Part shown: in pieces, positions 10,801-20,100 of the stretch
How positions within the stretch are numbered: the stretch's first letter is position 1
How the letters are laid out: every line of letters starts with the position of its first letter
Assembly (NCBI GenBank): GCA_919902775.1
Contig: CAKKRJ010000004.1
Location: forward strand, 299,593-363,592
Direction of reading: 5' to 3'
Origin: Burkholderiaceae bacterium
Lineage (GTDB): Bacteria; Pseudomonadota; Gammaproteobacteria; Burkholderiales; Burkholderiaceae_C
Length of the DNA stretch: 64,000 bases
Position numbers and translations under genes: made by a program
Notes under the pieces: generated by a model
What the model was told of the DNA's origin: nothing
Database searches by the model: none
The model's input: only the letters and a program-made list of their open reading frames with translations

Positions 10801-12284
10801 ATTTCGCCGTAAGCACAAGCCCATGGGCAGCCAATGCGGGCGGCAGCATCAACACGGCGGCTTCCAGCAGCTTCACCGGTGGTTCAGGCTCAACCTTGGT
10901 GTTCAACTCGGCTGGCACAGGCTCCAAAGTCAATGTGAGTTTGTTGGGCAGCCTCAAGAACGGCCAAACTTATTCATTGATCGATGTGAACGCAGCAGGT
11001 GGCAACACAGCCATCCCAGCCACCCTGAACGACAACAGCTTTGTCATCAACACAGCACTGTCTCGCACCGGTGGCGATCTGGTACTGACAGCTGCCCGCG
11101 CCAACAACGAATACATCGCCAAGTCTGGCACCGCGGGTGACATCTCCAACGCAGCCGCATTGCGTTTGGGCACTCTGGCCGCCAATGGCACCGCCTACAC
11201 CGAAGATGTCCAAACCGTGCTGAACAAGTTGGACATCGACCAATGGGGCTTTGGCAACAACGCCAGCAATTTGGCCACACAGGCCAAGCGCCTGGCCCCC
11301 ATCGCCAACAACTCGCTGAATTTGGGTGCACTCCAATCGAGCACCATTGTTGGGGACAGCTTGGGCATGCGCATGCACCAACTGCGCATTCCTGAGACAG
11401 CCAAAGCTTATGACGCCAAAGGCGCTTGGGTCCGCACCCTCAACGGACAATCCACACAAAAAGCAGCCGCAGGCTTCGACGGCTACAAGTCTGCTGTGAC
11501 TGGTTTGGCTCTGGGCATCGATGCTTACCCCAACCGCGACTCTTTGGTCGGCGCAGCATTCACTTACAGCACCAACAAAGTCAGTCAGCAAGACTTCCGT
11601 TTGGGTGACGAGGCCGCCATTCAAGGCTCACACTTCTCCCTTTATGGCGCCTACAACCTGACGCCCGAGTTGTTTGCCGATGCCACCGCCACAGGCAGCT
11701 GGTTCAACACCAATGGCAACCGCAGCACCGTAGTGGGTCGCAATGCCAAATTTGACTTCGACAGCAAGGCGGCCAGTGGCAAAGTCAACGTCGGCTACCG
11801 TTTCAAACTGGGTGATTCGGCCTCTTACCTGACGCCGTTGATGAGCTATCAGCACACACTGATGAGCCAACCTGGCTACACCGAAACAGAAGCGGGCGAC
11901 ATCGGTCTAACGGTCTCTGGTCAAAAGCGCGTGACCCACAAGCAAGCGGCCATTGGTCTTCGCTTTGAAGCCACTTACCTGGCCGCAGGCATGGTGGTGA
12001 AACCCGACTTGTCCATCATGAGCACCAAAACCGGTGGCGACTACGCTCGGACCAGGACGGCTCAATTTGTGGGCGATTTGACCAACACCACCTTCGGCAC
12101 CTCTACATACCGCGACAGCAAGGGCACCGGCGTGAAATTGTCCTTGGGCCTGGGCTTGTTGATGAACAAAACCACCTCCATGTCGGTGCGCTATGACATG
12201 ACCCAAAGCGGTTCTGCTGCCGCCGGAGAAGGCCATGGCCTGAGCTCCAATGCGCTGGACTTGGCTGTTCGCTGGAACTTCTGA
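7836..12284 (+). CDS. Type Va autotransporter adhesin (AT1)
   Basis: A 1482-residue protein preceded by an AGAGG-type ribosome-binding site. It has a long signal peptide (about residues 1-36, cleavage after VFA). The passenger, about residues 37-1090, is rich in Thr, Asn, Gly and Ser. It carries recurring units of the form L-T/x-x-G-x-x-x-V-T-G-x-V-G ... I-x-x-G, typical of beta-helical autotransporter passengers. Residues about 1089-1162 form a junction segment shared with the second autotransporter of this window (26821-28842). The last 300 or so residues form an autotransporter beta-barrel ending in the expected C-terminal aromatic (...AVRWNF). The passenger should be exposed outside the cell. 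No catalytic protease motif (GDSGS) was seen, so adhesin or autoaggregation factor is more likely than enzyme. A hairpin terminator follows. Confidence 0.85.
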   Translation: MIRKETGFRITKIGKTAVSVAIGGLMAAASPLVFAADYNISSSSTVAVAADTNSLRLYYYNTPDNPAISLNLNAGVSILGQTTIGTTPWSIFTYKDRTTQWLSLSNTSLTLNGNNQITGVVGRGYDWNIDNNSLISEAINPLLNINILNSGNIFNNQIYASNVNLNSGSTVQFLGHLGDSAHATTLNYLGSNSTVTLGTGVTLSGNVTNTAISNSTLIFNGSGTITGSVGSSSTAIGTVQVNGNNALVRINGALSTDRLDYQAASVVAVSSHLYLNTNTASNAYNAANFNNTSGVLQVGGNVVGLSGKAAVTTTLANTGTLTMVSGTQSITGDIGTSALSIGTLNIGGANSGTGIDTSSDVASTTTANGHIFAQTIRLNNATSTSSELIMAADKNITGAVKTETNDMGKLTLAGGTQTVTGTVGELNARLAQVTSGANAANSTFTGVVYAQNVANSGTGTSTFNADVNATNINVAAGTSNFASNVSAATTTIGAGTGNFNTAGGITTSNVVFSGNGKANLNQGLTGAIDFDGQSATVNLSDAKTISGAVTGDASAPSTIAGTLNALGGGTLGGAVGKLSALNVNRVTDSATTDTTGTSAKTLTANGSVDAASIHLFNDATLQMANGANLTGAVTTTTHNTGNLTMDGNSTVTGAVGQAGTALKQINAGVTSRTVSFNNGVVYATTLNYTGNGTVEMNGASPTPSAPSYGFIGNVDFGTNGSGSGTFTLGDNVNLVTQNATSPTADTQTSFQDANAATLRFAGTSTVTGDLGSASNTNNQNFQSVYAGAAGETVTFNGKVYVASTTLHAGAGTVNLNDDLYGPLVYDADGTVNVANGKTINPSVDSSAAGYVQTATTNTGTLNFLGATDTRVDMGTSSALLKAVNFNSANTGVTVNIGNHVYATTTTVGNGANTTTANITATGKFLGNNLTLTSGTTLNTAGTVISSNEISPVDFAHTKLVDGSLANTAPITKSTTGTGVITVNDGATLNFAVSTSPWAANAGGSINTAASSSFTGGSGSTLVFNSAGTGSKVNVSLLGSLKNGQTYSLIDVNAAGGNTAIPATLNDNSFVINTALSRTGGDLVLTAARANNEYIAKSGTAGDISNAAALRLGTLAANGTAYTEDVQTVLNKLDIDQWGFGNNASNLATQAKRLAPIANNSLNLGALQSSTIVGDSLGMRMHQLRIPETAKAYDAKGAWVRTLNGQSTQKAAAGFDGYKSAVTGLALGIDAYPNRDSLVGAAFTYSTNKVSQQDFRLGDEAAIQGSHFSLYGAYNLTPELFADATATGSWFNTNGNRSTVVGRNAKFDFDSKAASGKVNVGYRFKLGDSASYLTPLMSYQHTLMSQPGYTETEAGDIGLTVSGQKRVTHKQAAIGLRFEATYLAAGMVVKPDLSIMSTKTGGDYARTRTAQFVGDLTNTTFGTSTYRDSKGTGVKLSLGLGLLMNKTTSMSVRYDMTQSGSAAAGEGHGLSSNALDLAVRWNF

Positions 12285-12311
12285 CGACACGCGCTCAGAC
12301 GCTGGACCACC

Positions 12312-12337
12312 AAACGCTCGGCTTGCGCCGGGCGTTT
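12312..12337 (+). terminator. Rho-independent terminator after the autotransporter
   Basis: The arms AAACGC (12312-12317) and GCGTTT (12332-12337) enclose CGGC/GCCG around a TTGC loop, with one mismatched T/G position. A T-rich run follows. The hairpin lies 27 bases past the autotransporter stop and closes the RTX-lipoprotein-autotransporter unit. It also shows that a TTG at 12323 cannot be the start of the following gene. Confidence 0.75.
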
Positions 12338-12379
12338 TCTTTGATATGTCCCACTGCCATGAATGCCCACCAACGCCCC

Positions 12380-13267
12380 ATGACTACAATCCAACGCCTC
12401 TGCTTGATGGCGCTCGTCTGCTTACCGATGGTTGCAGCAGCCCAAAACAAGCCCAAAAAACCAGCGCCATCTGCGGCACCCCAAGCGGCCGCCCAAACCG
12501 CTCCTGCCAAGACCACATCGACCCCGGCCAAGAAAGACACAGCCATGCTTCCCCTGTTTTACAAATCCGTTGAACTGTTCGATTCCAACAAACACGCACA
12601 ACTGGGTGTCACGCCAACGCAAGAACAGTTTTCATTTGCAGCGGCCACCAACATCGTTCCGGTCATGATCAACGAAATCACCTTCGCCATGACCCATTAC
12701 CCCTTGGTCTTCATCATGGAAGAAGGCGCCACTGTCCCAGCCTTGGTGGCCTTGGTAGGCAATGGCGATGGGAAAAATCAATTTGTATCAGCCACAGGTT
12801 CATGGCGTGCACAAACCTACATCCCAGCCTGGGTGCGCCGCTACCCCTTCATCCTGGTCAATCAAAGTGCAGAAAGCCCCAATGCCGCTTTGGCATTTGA
12901 TCCCACCTCTGATTTGCTCAGCGACAAACACCCCATCAAACTGCTCAAAGACAAACAGGCCACGGATGCACTGAACAATGTCCTCGCCTTTCAGCGCAAC
13001 ATGGCCAGCTCCATGGAAGCCACCACCGCAGTGGTCAAAGCCCTGAATGAGGCACAAGTGCTGGAAGCAGCGGGCCTGACCTTCAATGCCCGCGATGGAA
13101 AGTCTGAATCCAAAACCGTGTCAGGCTTCATGGTGGTGAATGAAACTAAATTACGTGCCCTGAGCGGCGCTGCGCTCGAAAAACTCAACCAAGCCAATGC
13201 ACTGGGTCTGGCCTATGCGCAGCTGTTTTCCATGAAAAACCTGCAAAATTTGACACCGCCCAACTGA
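12380..13267 (+). CDS. SapC-family protein with N-terminal signal peptide
   Basis: A 295-residue protein from the ATG at 12380; an in-frame ATG at 12359 is possible but only adds residues before the signal peptide. Residues 1-20 form a classical export signal (hydrophobic core, AAA before the cut). A flexible Ala/Pro/Lys linker (about 22-55) follows. From about residue 57 the protein matches the SapC family, named after a gene of the Campylobacter fetus S-layer locus: P-L-F-Y-K, the F-A-x-x-x-x-I-V-P start, a Y-P-L-V-F stretch, W-x-A-x-Y-I-P-A-W-V-R-R-Y-P-F, and G-F-x-V-V-N at the end. The molecular function of SapC is not established. Most family members I know of lack a signal peptide, so an exported version is unusual. 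Its position 5 kb from an S-layer-like RTX protein supports a surface-layer role. Confidence 0.8.
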   Translation: MTTIQRLCLMALVCLPMVAAAQNKPKKPAPSAAPQAAAQTAPAKTTSTPAKKDTAMLPLFYKSVELFDSNKHAQLGVTPTQEQFSFAAATNIVPVMINEITFAMTHYPLVFIMEEGATVPALVALVGNGDGKNQFVSATGSWRAQTYIPAWVRRYPFILVNQSAESPNAALAFDPTSDLLSDKHPIKLLKDKQATDALNNVLAFQRNMASSMEATTAVVKALNEAQVLEAAGLTFNARDGKSESKTVSGFMVVNETKLRALSGAALEKLNQANALGLAYAQLFSMKNLQNLTPPN

Positions 13268-13300
13268 CCCTGCCCTCCGCTGACACGCCCAACGCCATTC

Positions 13301-14020
13301 ATGAACATCGCCATCAACCGCCCGCTGCTGCAAAAACACCTGCCTAAACTGCTGGAACTGGCGGATGTCTACGACCAGTCGTTCAGCTTCAGTGCCAGTG
13401 ATACCGAGCACCGCGCACTGATAGGCTGGTACACCGCCAACGCGCCCATGGACATCCTGTCCAACCTGTGTATTGACTGGGGCATGCCTGCCCCGTTGGT
13501 TCAGCAATGGCGCTTGAGTTCTCCGGATACCGAAGGTGTCGGCATCTCGTTCAACCAGGAATTAACCTCCATCCGGCTTTACACGCACAAATGGTCAGAC
13601 CTGACACTCGACGACACAGGCGTGCCCGTGTACAAAGGCTTCAAGCTGCTCAAGGACCAGACCCTGCGCGTGGACGAGTACATCAACTTCGGCGATCTGC
13701 GCAGCCATGACAACATGGCCCATGCCCAGTCACGGTCGAAACACCCGCACTGGATCGAGCGCCTGAACCAACTGGCTGCCCCCGACACCCCCCTGCTCTT
13801 TACCCGCACCACCAACACCAGCCGACAAAGCTGGCTGGTCACGGCCCGTTATGCCGATCTGTGGGCAGACACCATTGCAGGCCCTGCGTTTGCCGGATAC
13901 AAGCTCTTGCATCTGGCGGGCGGCATCGATGCGGTCAAAGGGGAGTTTTCTACGATCTACATCCAGACACAACGGTCTGAAGTGCAAGACTTCTTGAACG
14001 GCAAAGTCTTCGCGGTATAA
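13301..14020 (+). CDS. Hypothetical protein
   Basis: A 239-residue soluble protein, 33 bases after the SapC-family gene and probably in the same transcript. No signal peptide or membrane segment is visible. The sequence is rich in aromatic residues, with notable strings such as F-N-Q-E-L-T-S-I-R-L-Y-T-H-K-W and V-P-V-Y-K-G-F-K-L-L-K-D. I do not recognise a family or active-site motif. The length, codon use like that of its neighbours, and a bidirectional terminator immediately downstream support a real gene. A link with SapC is only suggested by adjacency. Confidence 0.6.
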   Translation: MNIAINRPLLQKHLPKLLELADVYDQSFSFSASDTEHRALIGWYTANAPMDILSNLCIDWGMPAPLVQQWRLSSPDTEGVGISFNQELTSIRLYTHKWSDLTLDDTGVPVYKGFKLLKDQTLRVDEYINFGDLRSHDNMAHAQSRSKHPHWIERLNQLAAPDTPLLFTRTTNTSRQSWLVTARYADLWADTIAGPAFAGYKLLHLAGGIDAVKGEFSTIYIQTQRSEVQDFLNGKVFAV

Positions 14021-14064
14021 AAAGTGGGGCTTGCCCCCCCCTTTTCATCACCGGCAATGGTCAC

Positions 14065-14094
14065 AAAAAAGCCCATCCTAGGATGGGCTTTTTT
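14065..14094. terminator. Bidirectional terminator between convergent surface-protein operons
   Basis: This is a perfect palindrome. Six A, then GCCCATCC, a two-base centre TA, then GGATGGGC and six T. Read from either strand it is a GC-rich stem followed by a T-run, so it can stop both the rightward SapC unit (ending at 14020) and the leftward TpsA operon (ending at 14132). Confidence 0.9.
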
Positions 14095-14131
14095 GATGCT
14101 CAGCCCCACACGAAGGCGGGTCTGTTGCTGC

Positions 14132-17100
14132 TTAGAACTGCACACCCACCTTGCGCACTGTACCGTTGGCTTGCGGCACGTCGACCACAAAGGCCACAGG
14201 GCCCGAGAAATCTGCCGGAGGTATGCCAGAAATGGCGCCCGTTGTCGCATCGAACTGGACCCAGTCTGGCAGTGGTGCACCATTGGGCAGCGCCGCCACA
14301 GGCTTCATGCCGGCTGGCATATTGCCAGGGATCGGCACCAAAGCTTTGAGCGAGCCATCCGCCTGAACTGAGCCGCGCAGCGTCATCGCAACCCCGGGAA
14401 TCGGACCCGAGGGCACAATGCCAGAGCGCACCGTACTGCCACCTGCCGCATTGATGGAAGTCTTTGAGGCATCGACACTGGCCGTCAAGGTCAGACTGCC
14501 AAGTTTGCCTGCGTTCTCTTTTTCGACCTCAGGCTCATCCTCTTTTTTGTCGCCAGCAGCAGCTTCTTTTTTGTCGTCAGCCGCTTCTTTCTTATCGTCA
14601 GCGGCTTCTTTCTTGTCACCATCGGCTTTGGCTTCATCCTTGGTGTCAACTTTTGGATCGACCTTTTGATCGGCCTTGGTGTCGGCTTTCTTATCGTCAG
14701 CAGCGGCTTCTTTCTTATCGTCCTTGCCATCGGCTTTGTTATCGTCCTTGCCGTCGGCTTTCTTAGCCTCTTCTGCTTTCTTAGCCTCTTCTGCTTTCTT
14801 AGCCTCTTCTGCTTTTTTATCTTCTTCGGCTTTTTTCTCATCTGCCGCATCAGGCACAGAACCCGTGGTTTCCTCGCTCTTCATGCTGCCGCTCAAACTG
14901 ATGCCAAAGCCTACAGACGAACTCACAGCGGCGGTCTGAGTGACCTTGCCAGCCGCCGTGACATCTGCAGTCCCATCTGTTTGCATCTGGGTGCCCTGCA
15001 AATTCACGTTGCCACCCGAAGACACTTGAATGCCGCCTGCACCCGCAGAAATGTTGGAGCCTTTTTGCTCATTGGCAACGTTCACCCCCAAGCTGACGCT
15101 GCCCTCGGCTTCCTTCGTTTTCTTGGTTTCGACATCCCCTTTGTTGTCTTCATCGCTCAGACGGCGTTTTTCCTCTTGACTGGAGGATGCTTTGGCTTCC
15201 AAACCAACAGAAATACCCGCGCTGCTGCTCTCGGCGGCTTTGAAGTTCACATCGCCGCCCGCAGCAACTTGTGCGCTGTTGCCCGCGGCCAAGTCGGTGC
15301 CCACAAAGGTCGCATTGCGTCCTGCGGCCACCGTCAAGTTGTTACCCGCTTTGATGCTGCCCGTCACCGCTTGGGAGCTTGAGGCGTTTTCTACACCCAA
15401 GCCCAAACCCGCCGTTTGTTTGGCAGTCTCCGACTTGGTTTGCTTGCTGTCCAGCTGGTTTTCTTTCTTTTCGGTTTCTTTACCGATGTCGACACTCACA
15501 GACAAAGAACTGGAAGTGGATTCATTGCGTGCTTCTTTGAAAGTCACATCACCGCCAGCGGCCAACTGTGCATCTCGAGCCGCCTCGATGTTGGTGCCTT
15601 CCAGGGACATATTGCCACCGGAAGAAATATTCAAAGAACCACCTGAGTTGATGTTGGAGACAACGGCTTCAGAGCTCTTCTCCGACGCAATGTTGACGCC
15701 AGCTTTCAGATTGGCTGCACTCTTGTCTTTGTCAAATCCAGCAGAGACATTGACAGATAAGCTGTCTGACTGGGCTGTGTTGCGAGCCGCCTCGATCGAG
15801 ACATTGCCACCTGCCGCCACATTGGTATCGCCGGCCGCATTGATCTGCGTGCCTTCCAGTCGAGTGTCGCCACGTGTAGTGATGTTCAAGCCACCGCCAG
15901 AATTCATCGAACCCACCACGGCGTTGGTTCCGGAGCTGCTGGCTGTGGCCACATCGGTGCTCAAACTGGCCTTGGCATCGATGTTGGCCCCTGCCAAAGC
16001 GGTCGCCTCCAGTTTGAGTTTTGCCGCGACATCAATGGAAAGACTGTTGGACTCATACGTGTCTTTGGCTGCTTTGAAGTCCAGGCTTTCAGCCGCGATG
16101 TTGATGCCACCATCACCTGCGGTCAGATTGGTACCTTCCAGTGTCGTCTTGCCTGTGGTGTTGATGTTGATCCTGCCACCGGCAATGTTAGAGGTCACAG
16201 CCGTTGTTGACTTCGCGTCTTCAAACTTGCCGGAATAGGCCACTTCCATCTCTGCACCGACACGAACACCCGCACCGGCTTCGGCATTGGCACTTGCACC
16301 GTCTTCTGAAGAGGCACTTGCCGCGGCTTCAGCTTTGGCGCCCACACCGACTTTCATCGATGCTTTCATGGACGCGGTATTTTCGGTTGACGAGGATTCT
16401 TCGGTATTGCGAGCAGCCAACACCTGGAGTTCGGATGCACTCAGGTTGACGTCACCCTTTGCGTCAATGTTGGTCCCCTGAAGAACCGTGGCTTGACGCG
16501 ATTGGCTGTTCATGTTGCCACCCACTCGGATGTTGGATGTCACCGCCTGAGTACTGCGACTTTGCGTCGTTTTGACCGTGACATCAACAGAGGTCTCTAA
16601 CCCCACCACCGCTTCTGTATCGGCTTGGGCACTGGCACTGGCCTCTGCCTTGGCTTCACCCTTGGGTGAGCCCGTGCCCGCACTGGCCCCAGCTTCGGCA
16701 CTGGCACTGGCTTTGGCCTCTGCAGACGCACCGGCGGCAGCGTAGAAACCAATTCGAGCAGTGGCATCTGAGCTGGTGGTCTTAGTGAACTGGCTATTTT
16801 CTGCAGCCAAACTTTCGATGCGGTTGGCACTTTGATTGAAGTCGGTTGCCGCTTCAATGGTCGTGCCCACATCGCGAATCAGGTCTTCGGCCGTGCGCGA
16901 AACACTGCCGCTACGCGAAATGATGGCCGAGGTCACTGCTGTCGTTGACCCTGTCTCTGTGGTACTGCGTGTGTCCTTGACCTGAATACCAATACCGGCT
17001 TTGGACTTCGCTTCTGCCTTGGCCTCAGCGCTGGCCTCAGCTTTGGCGTTGGCTTCGGCGTTGGCTCCCAAACCGCTGTTGCCTGCGCTGGCGTTGGCGT

Positions 17101-20100
17101 TGGCACCGGCTTTGGCTTCGGCACTGGCTTCGGCGCCGGCACCGGCATCTGCGTACAAGCCTGCACGGGTCAAGCCAACACTTTCTTTCGAATAGTCGAT
17201 GTCTTGAGCCGCCTCAAAACTCATGTTCTTGGCTTTCAACGCAACGTCACCCTCTGCCTCGATGGTGGAACCCACCGTGCGCAAGGTTTCGGCCACGTTG
17301 ATTTTCATATTGCCACCGGAACGGATGGCTGAACCGGAGTTGGTGACCTTGAGTGATTCGCTTTCTTTGGTGTCAACTCGCAACACATCCACTGTGTTTT
17401 TGCTGCTGGCACTGGCCTGCGCACCGGCTTTTGCCTCGGCACTGCCTTCAACCGATGCCTCAGCATTGAGGGATTGGCCCGACTTCGATGCCGATGCACT
17501 GGTTTTGGCGGTCCCGCTGGCTTCTGCCGAAGCACTGGCACTGGCACTGGCTTCGTTTTCAGTGCTGGCGTAAAGGCCCACACGGGCCGTGACTTCTGAA
17601 GAAGAACGCGCTTCGATGTTTTGTGCCGCCAACAATTCGACATTTTTGGCGGTCAGGTCCAAATTGCCCGCTGCATTGAGCTCTGAACCCTGCAATGTCA
17701 CGGTGTTTTTAGCCGTGATGCTCACGTTGCCACCCAAGTTCAATGCGGAGCCCACACTGCGCTGCGACAAGCTCGCCTCTTTTTTGGTCGTCGTTTTGGC
17801 CAAGGTCACGCCAGCAGAATTGGTGTACGCAGCGCCTGCAGCTGCCGACACACCCGCACTGGCCGAGCCTGTAGCCGATGCACCTGCGCTGGCTTCGCCG
17901 TCAGCAGCAGAGGCCTGAGCACCCGCTTCACTGCTGGAAGCACTTTGTGACTCCGTTCCAGAAAAGCTGGAGCTGCTTTGACCACCGCCCACGTCTTCAA
18001 CCTGCAAGAACGATGTGGTCGTGGTTTTGGTGGTGGAACTGTCCACATCTTTGCCTGCCAAAACCTGCACATCGGTCGCAGCAATGGCGGTATCTCCGCC
18101 CACATTGAGGGTCGAACCTTGAACTGTCAATGTCTTTTCTGCTTCCAGATTGGCATTGCCACCAATGTTCAAGGTGCTGCCTACGTTGCGGCTAGAGAAA
18201 GCTTTGGTCTCAGTTGTGCTCGTACCGAACACGCCACCACCCACCCCAAAACCACCGGTAGACGAATTGCTCTCCGTGGTGACGGTGTTTTCACGGGCGA
18301 TGATGTTCAGGTTGCCACCCGCCTTCATGTCGGCATTGCCAGCAATGTTGGCATCAGTGCCAGCCAAGGTGATGTCGTTGGCTGCTTTGGCCTGCAAATT
18401 ACCACCCACTGTCAACCCAGACTTAACCTGGTTAACGGTCTCTACTTTTTTGACGGTGCTCGTTGTGGCCAAACCGTTGGAAGAACTCGTAGCCTCGAAG
18501 GTTCGGCTGACGTTCTGGACCGTGTCAAAAGTGATGCTGCCGCCAGCTTGCAAGTCGGCGTTGTTGCCAGCACTCATCTGAGCACCGATGTTCTTGATGT
18601 CACCAGCGGCCTTCAACGTCAAGTCGTTGGTGGCCGTGATGCCAGCGGTTTTTCCGATGGTGGTTTGACCCGACACCTCATTGCCGCCGTATTGGCTGAA
18701 GGTCTCGTTGTTGATGTTGCCCTTGACGGACTCCACTGCCACGTTGTTGCCTTTGATCTGACCAGAGATGTTGTTGATATCGCCTTGCGAGGTGATCTTC
18801 AAATTGTCTTTGGCTTCTATCTTGCCGCCCAGGTTGTCCAAAGATGCAACATTCATGTCCAGATCTTTGGCTGAAATCACGGCTTTGTCTTGTGCGATTT
18901 CTTCCTGAATCTTCTTAGGCAGATACACCTGTGGGGCCAACACTTTTTGGCCTTCGACCACGATTTCAACCATCCAGACAATCGGCTCGTCCAGCGCGTT
19001 GAGCTGTTCCGCCGTCAAAGGTTGGCCATACACCAAGCCCAGCGTGGAAGCACTGGCCACAGCGTTGTCCATGAAGCCTTTCATCACTTCTGCGATGTTG
19101 TTGTAGCCCGACAAAACGCTGCTGCCCGTGGCCTCGAGCAACTGTTGCTCGACCAAGTAGGCTTCGTAACCAGCATCACCCAAGCGGCGTGTGGTGGTGT
19201 CGGTGTTGACGTTCAAGCTTTGCAGCATGTAGTCAGACCCGAGGGTTGAAACGCCTGTTTGCAGCTTGGGGTTCATTTCAACCAAAAACTTGGCCGATGG
19301 GTCACGGTTGGTGACAAAGAAACCATTGGGGCTGGAAGGCAGCGTGATGCTCAGATTGAAGCCCACCGGCGTGATGGCGGACGAACCTGACTGCGCTGTT
19401 TGGGCTGCAGAAGCCGTGAAACTGCCAACGTTGGTGACCGTACCTCCAGTGATGGACAGAGTGCCGGCACTGCTGATTTGGGCCTTGCCTGCATCCACCA
19501 CGATCGTTGTCAACGCATGGGTAGGCTCAGCCCCTTGCCAACGGGTGTCACCCGACTTCAGCGGGCCGAACGCAATGTAATCGACACGACCGGTTTGCAC
19601 CCATTGCCAATTTTCTTGGTCTCTTGCCAAGGCGTCATTGGTCAATGAGGCCGAAGCGATGCTGCTGACTGCGCTGCCGGTAGACTGAATCAAGCCACCG
19701 TAGTTCTGCACAACGGCATTGGTGCCCGAGAAACGGAAGCCCCCCTCGGACAGCATCATTGGACTCTTACTTGGCAAGCCGTCTCGGTAGTAATCGAATT
19801 CGTTCCATGTGCTGGTCCTGGTGATTTGCGCACAATCATTGGGGTAGCTGTAGCAGCTGACACTGTCTTCGCTCTGGTAGAAGTTCAGCTTTTTATCGAC
19901 CGTACTCGCCAGTGGATGGGTGGTGTCAAAAGCAGACTTACGTTGCACCTGGTTGGAAATCAGCGGGGCAGTGATGTCAACACCGGCGGCACCTGCACGA
20001 ATTTCAGAGGAGTTGACAAATGCCGTTGCAGCTGTCGCCTGCAGGTGGTTGCCCGCACGCATCTCACCATACGACAACAAGGTTTGCACACCCTCGTAAT

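Noticed and set aside
12323..12379. Extended TTG start for the SapC-family gene
   Set aside because: The TTG lies in the loop of the preceding terminator hairpin and would mask the signal peptide.
14418..18874. Many long plus-strand open frames opposite the tpsA repeats
   Set aside because: They mirror the Ala/Ser/Gly-rich repeat codons of tpsA, have low-complexity translations and lack ribosome-binding sites.
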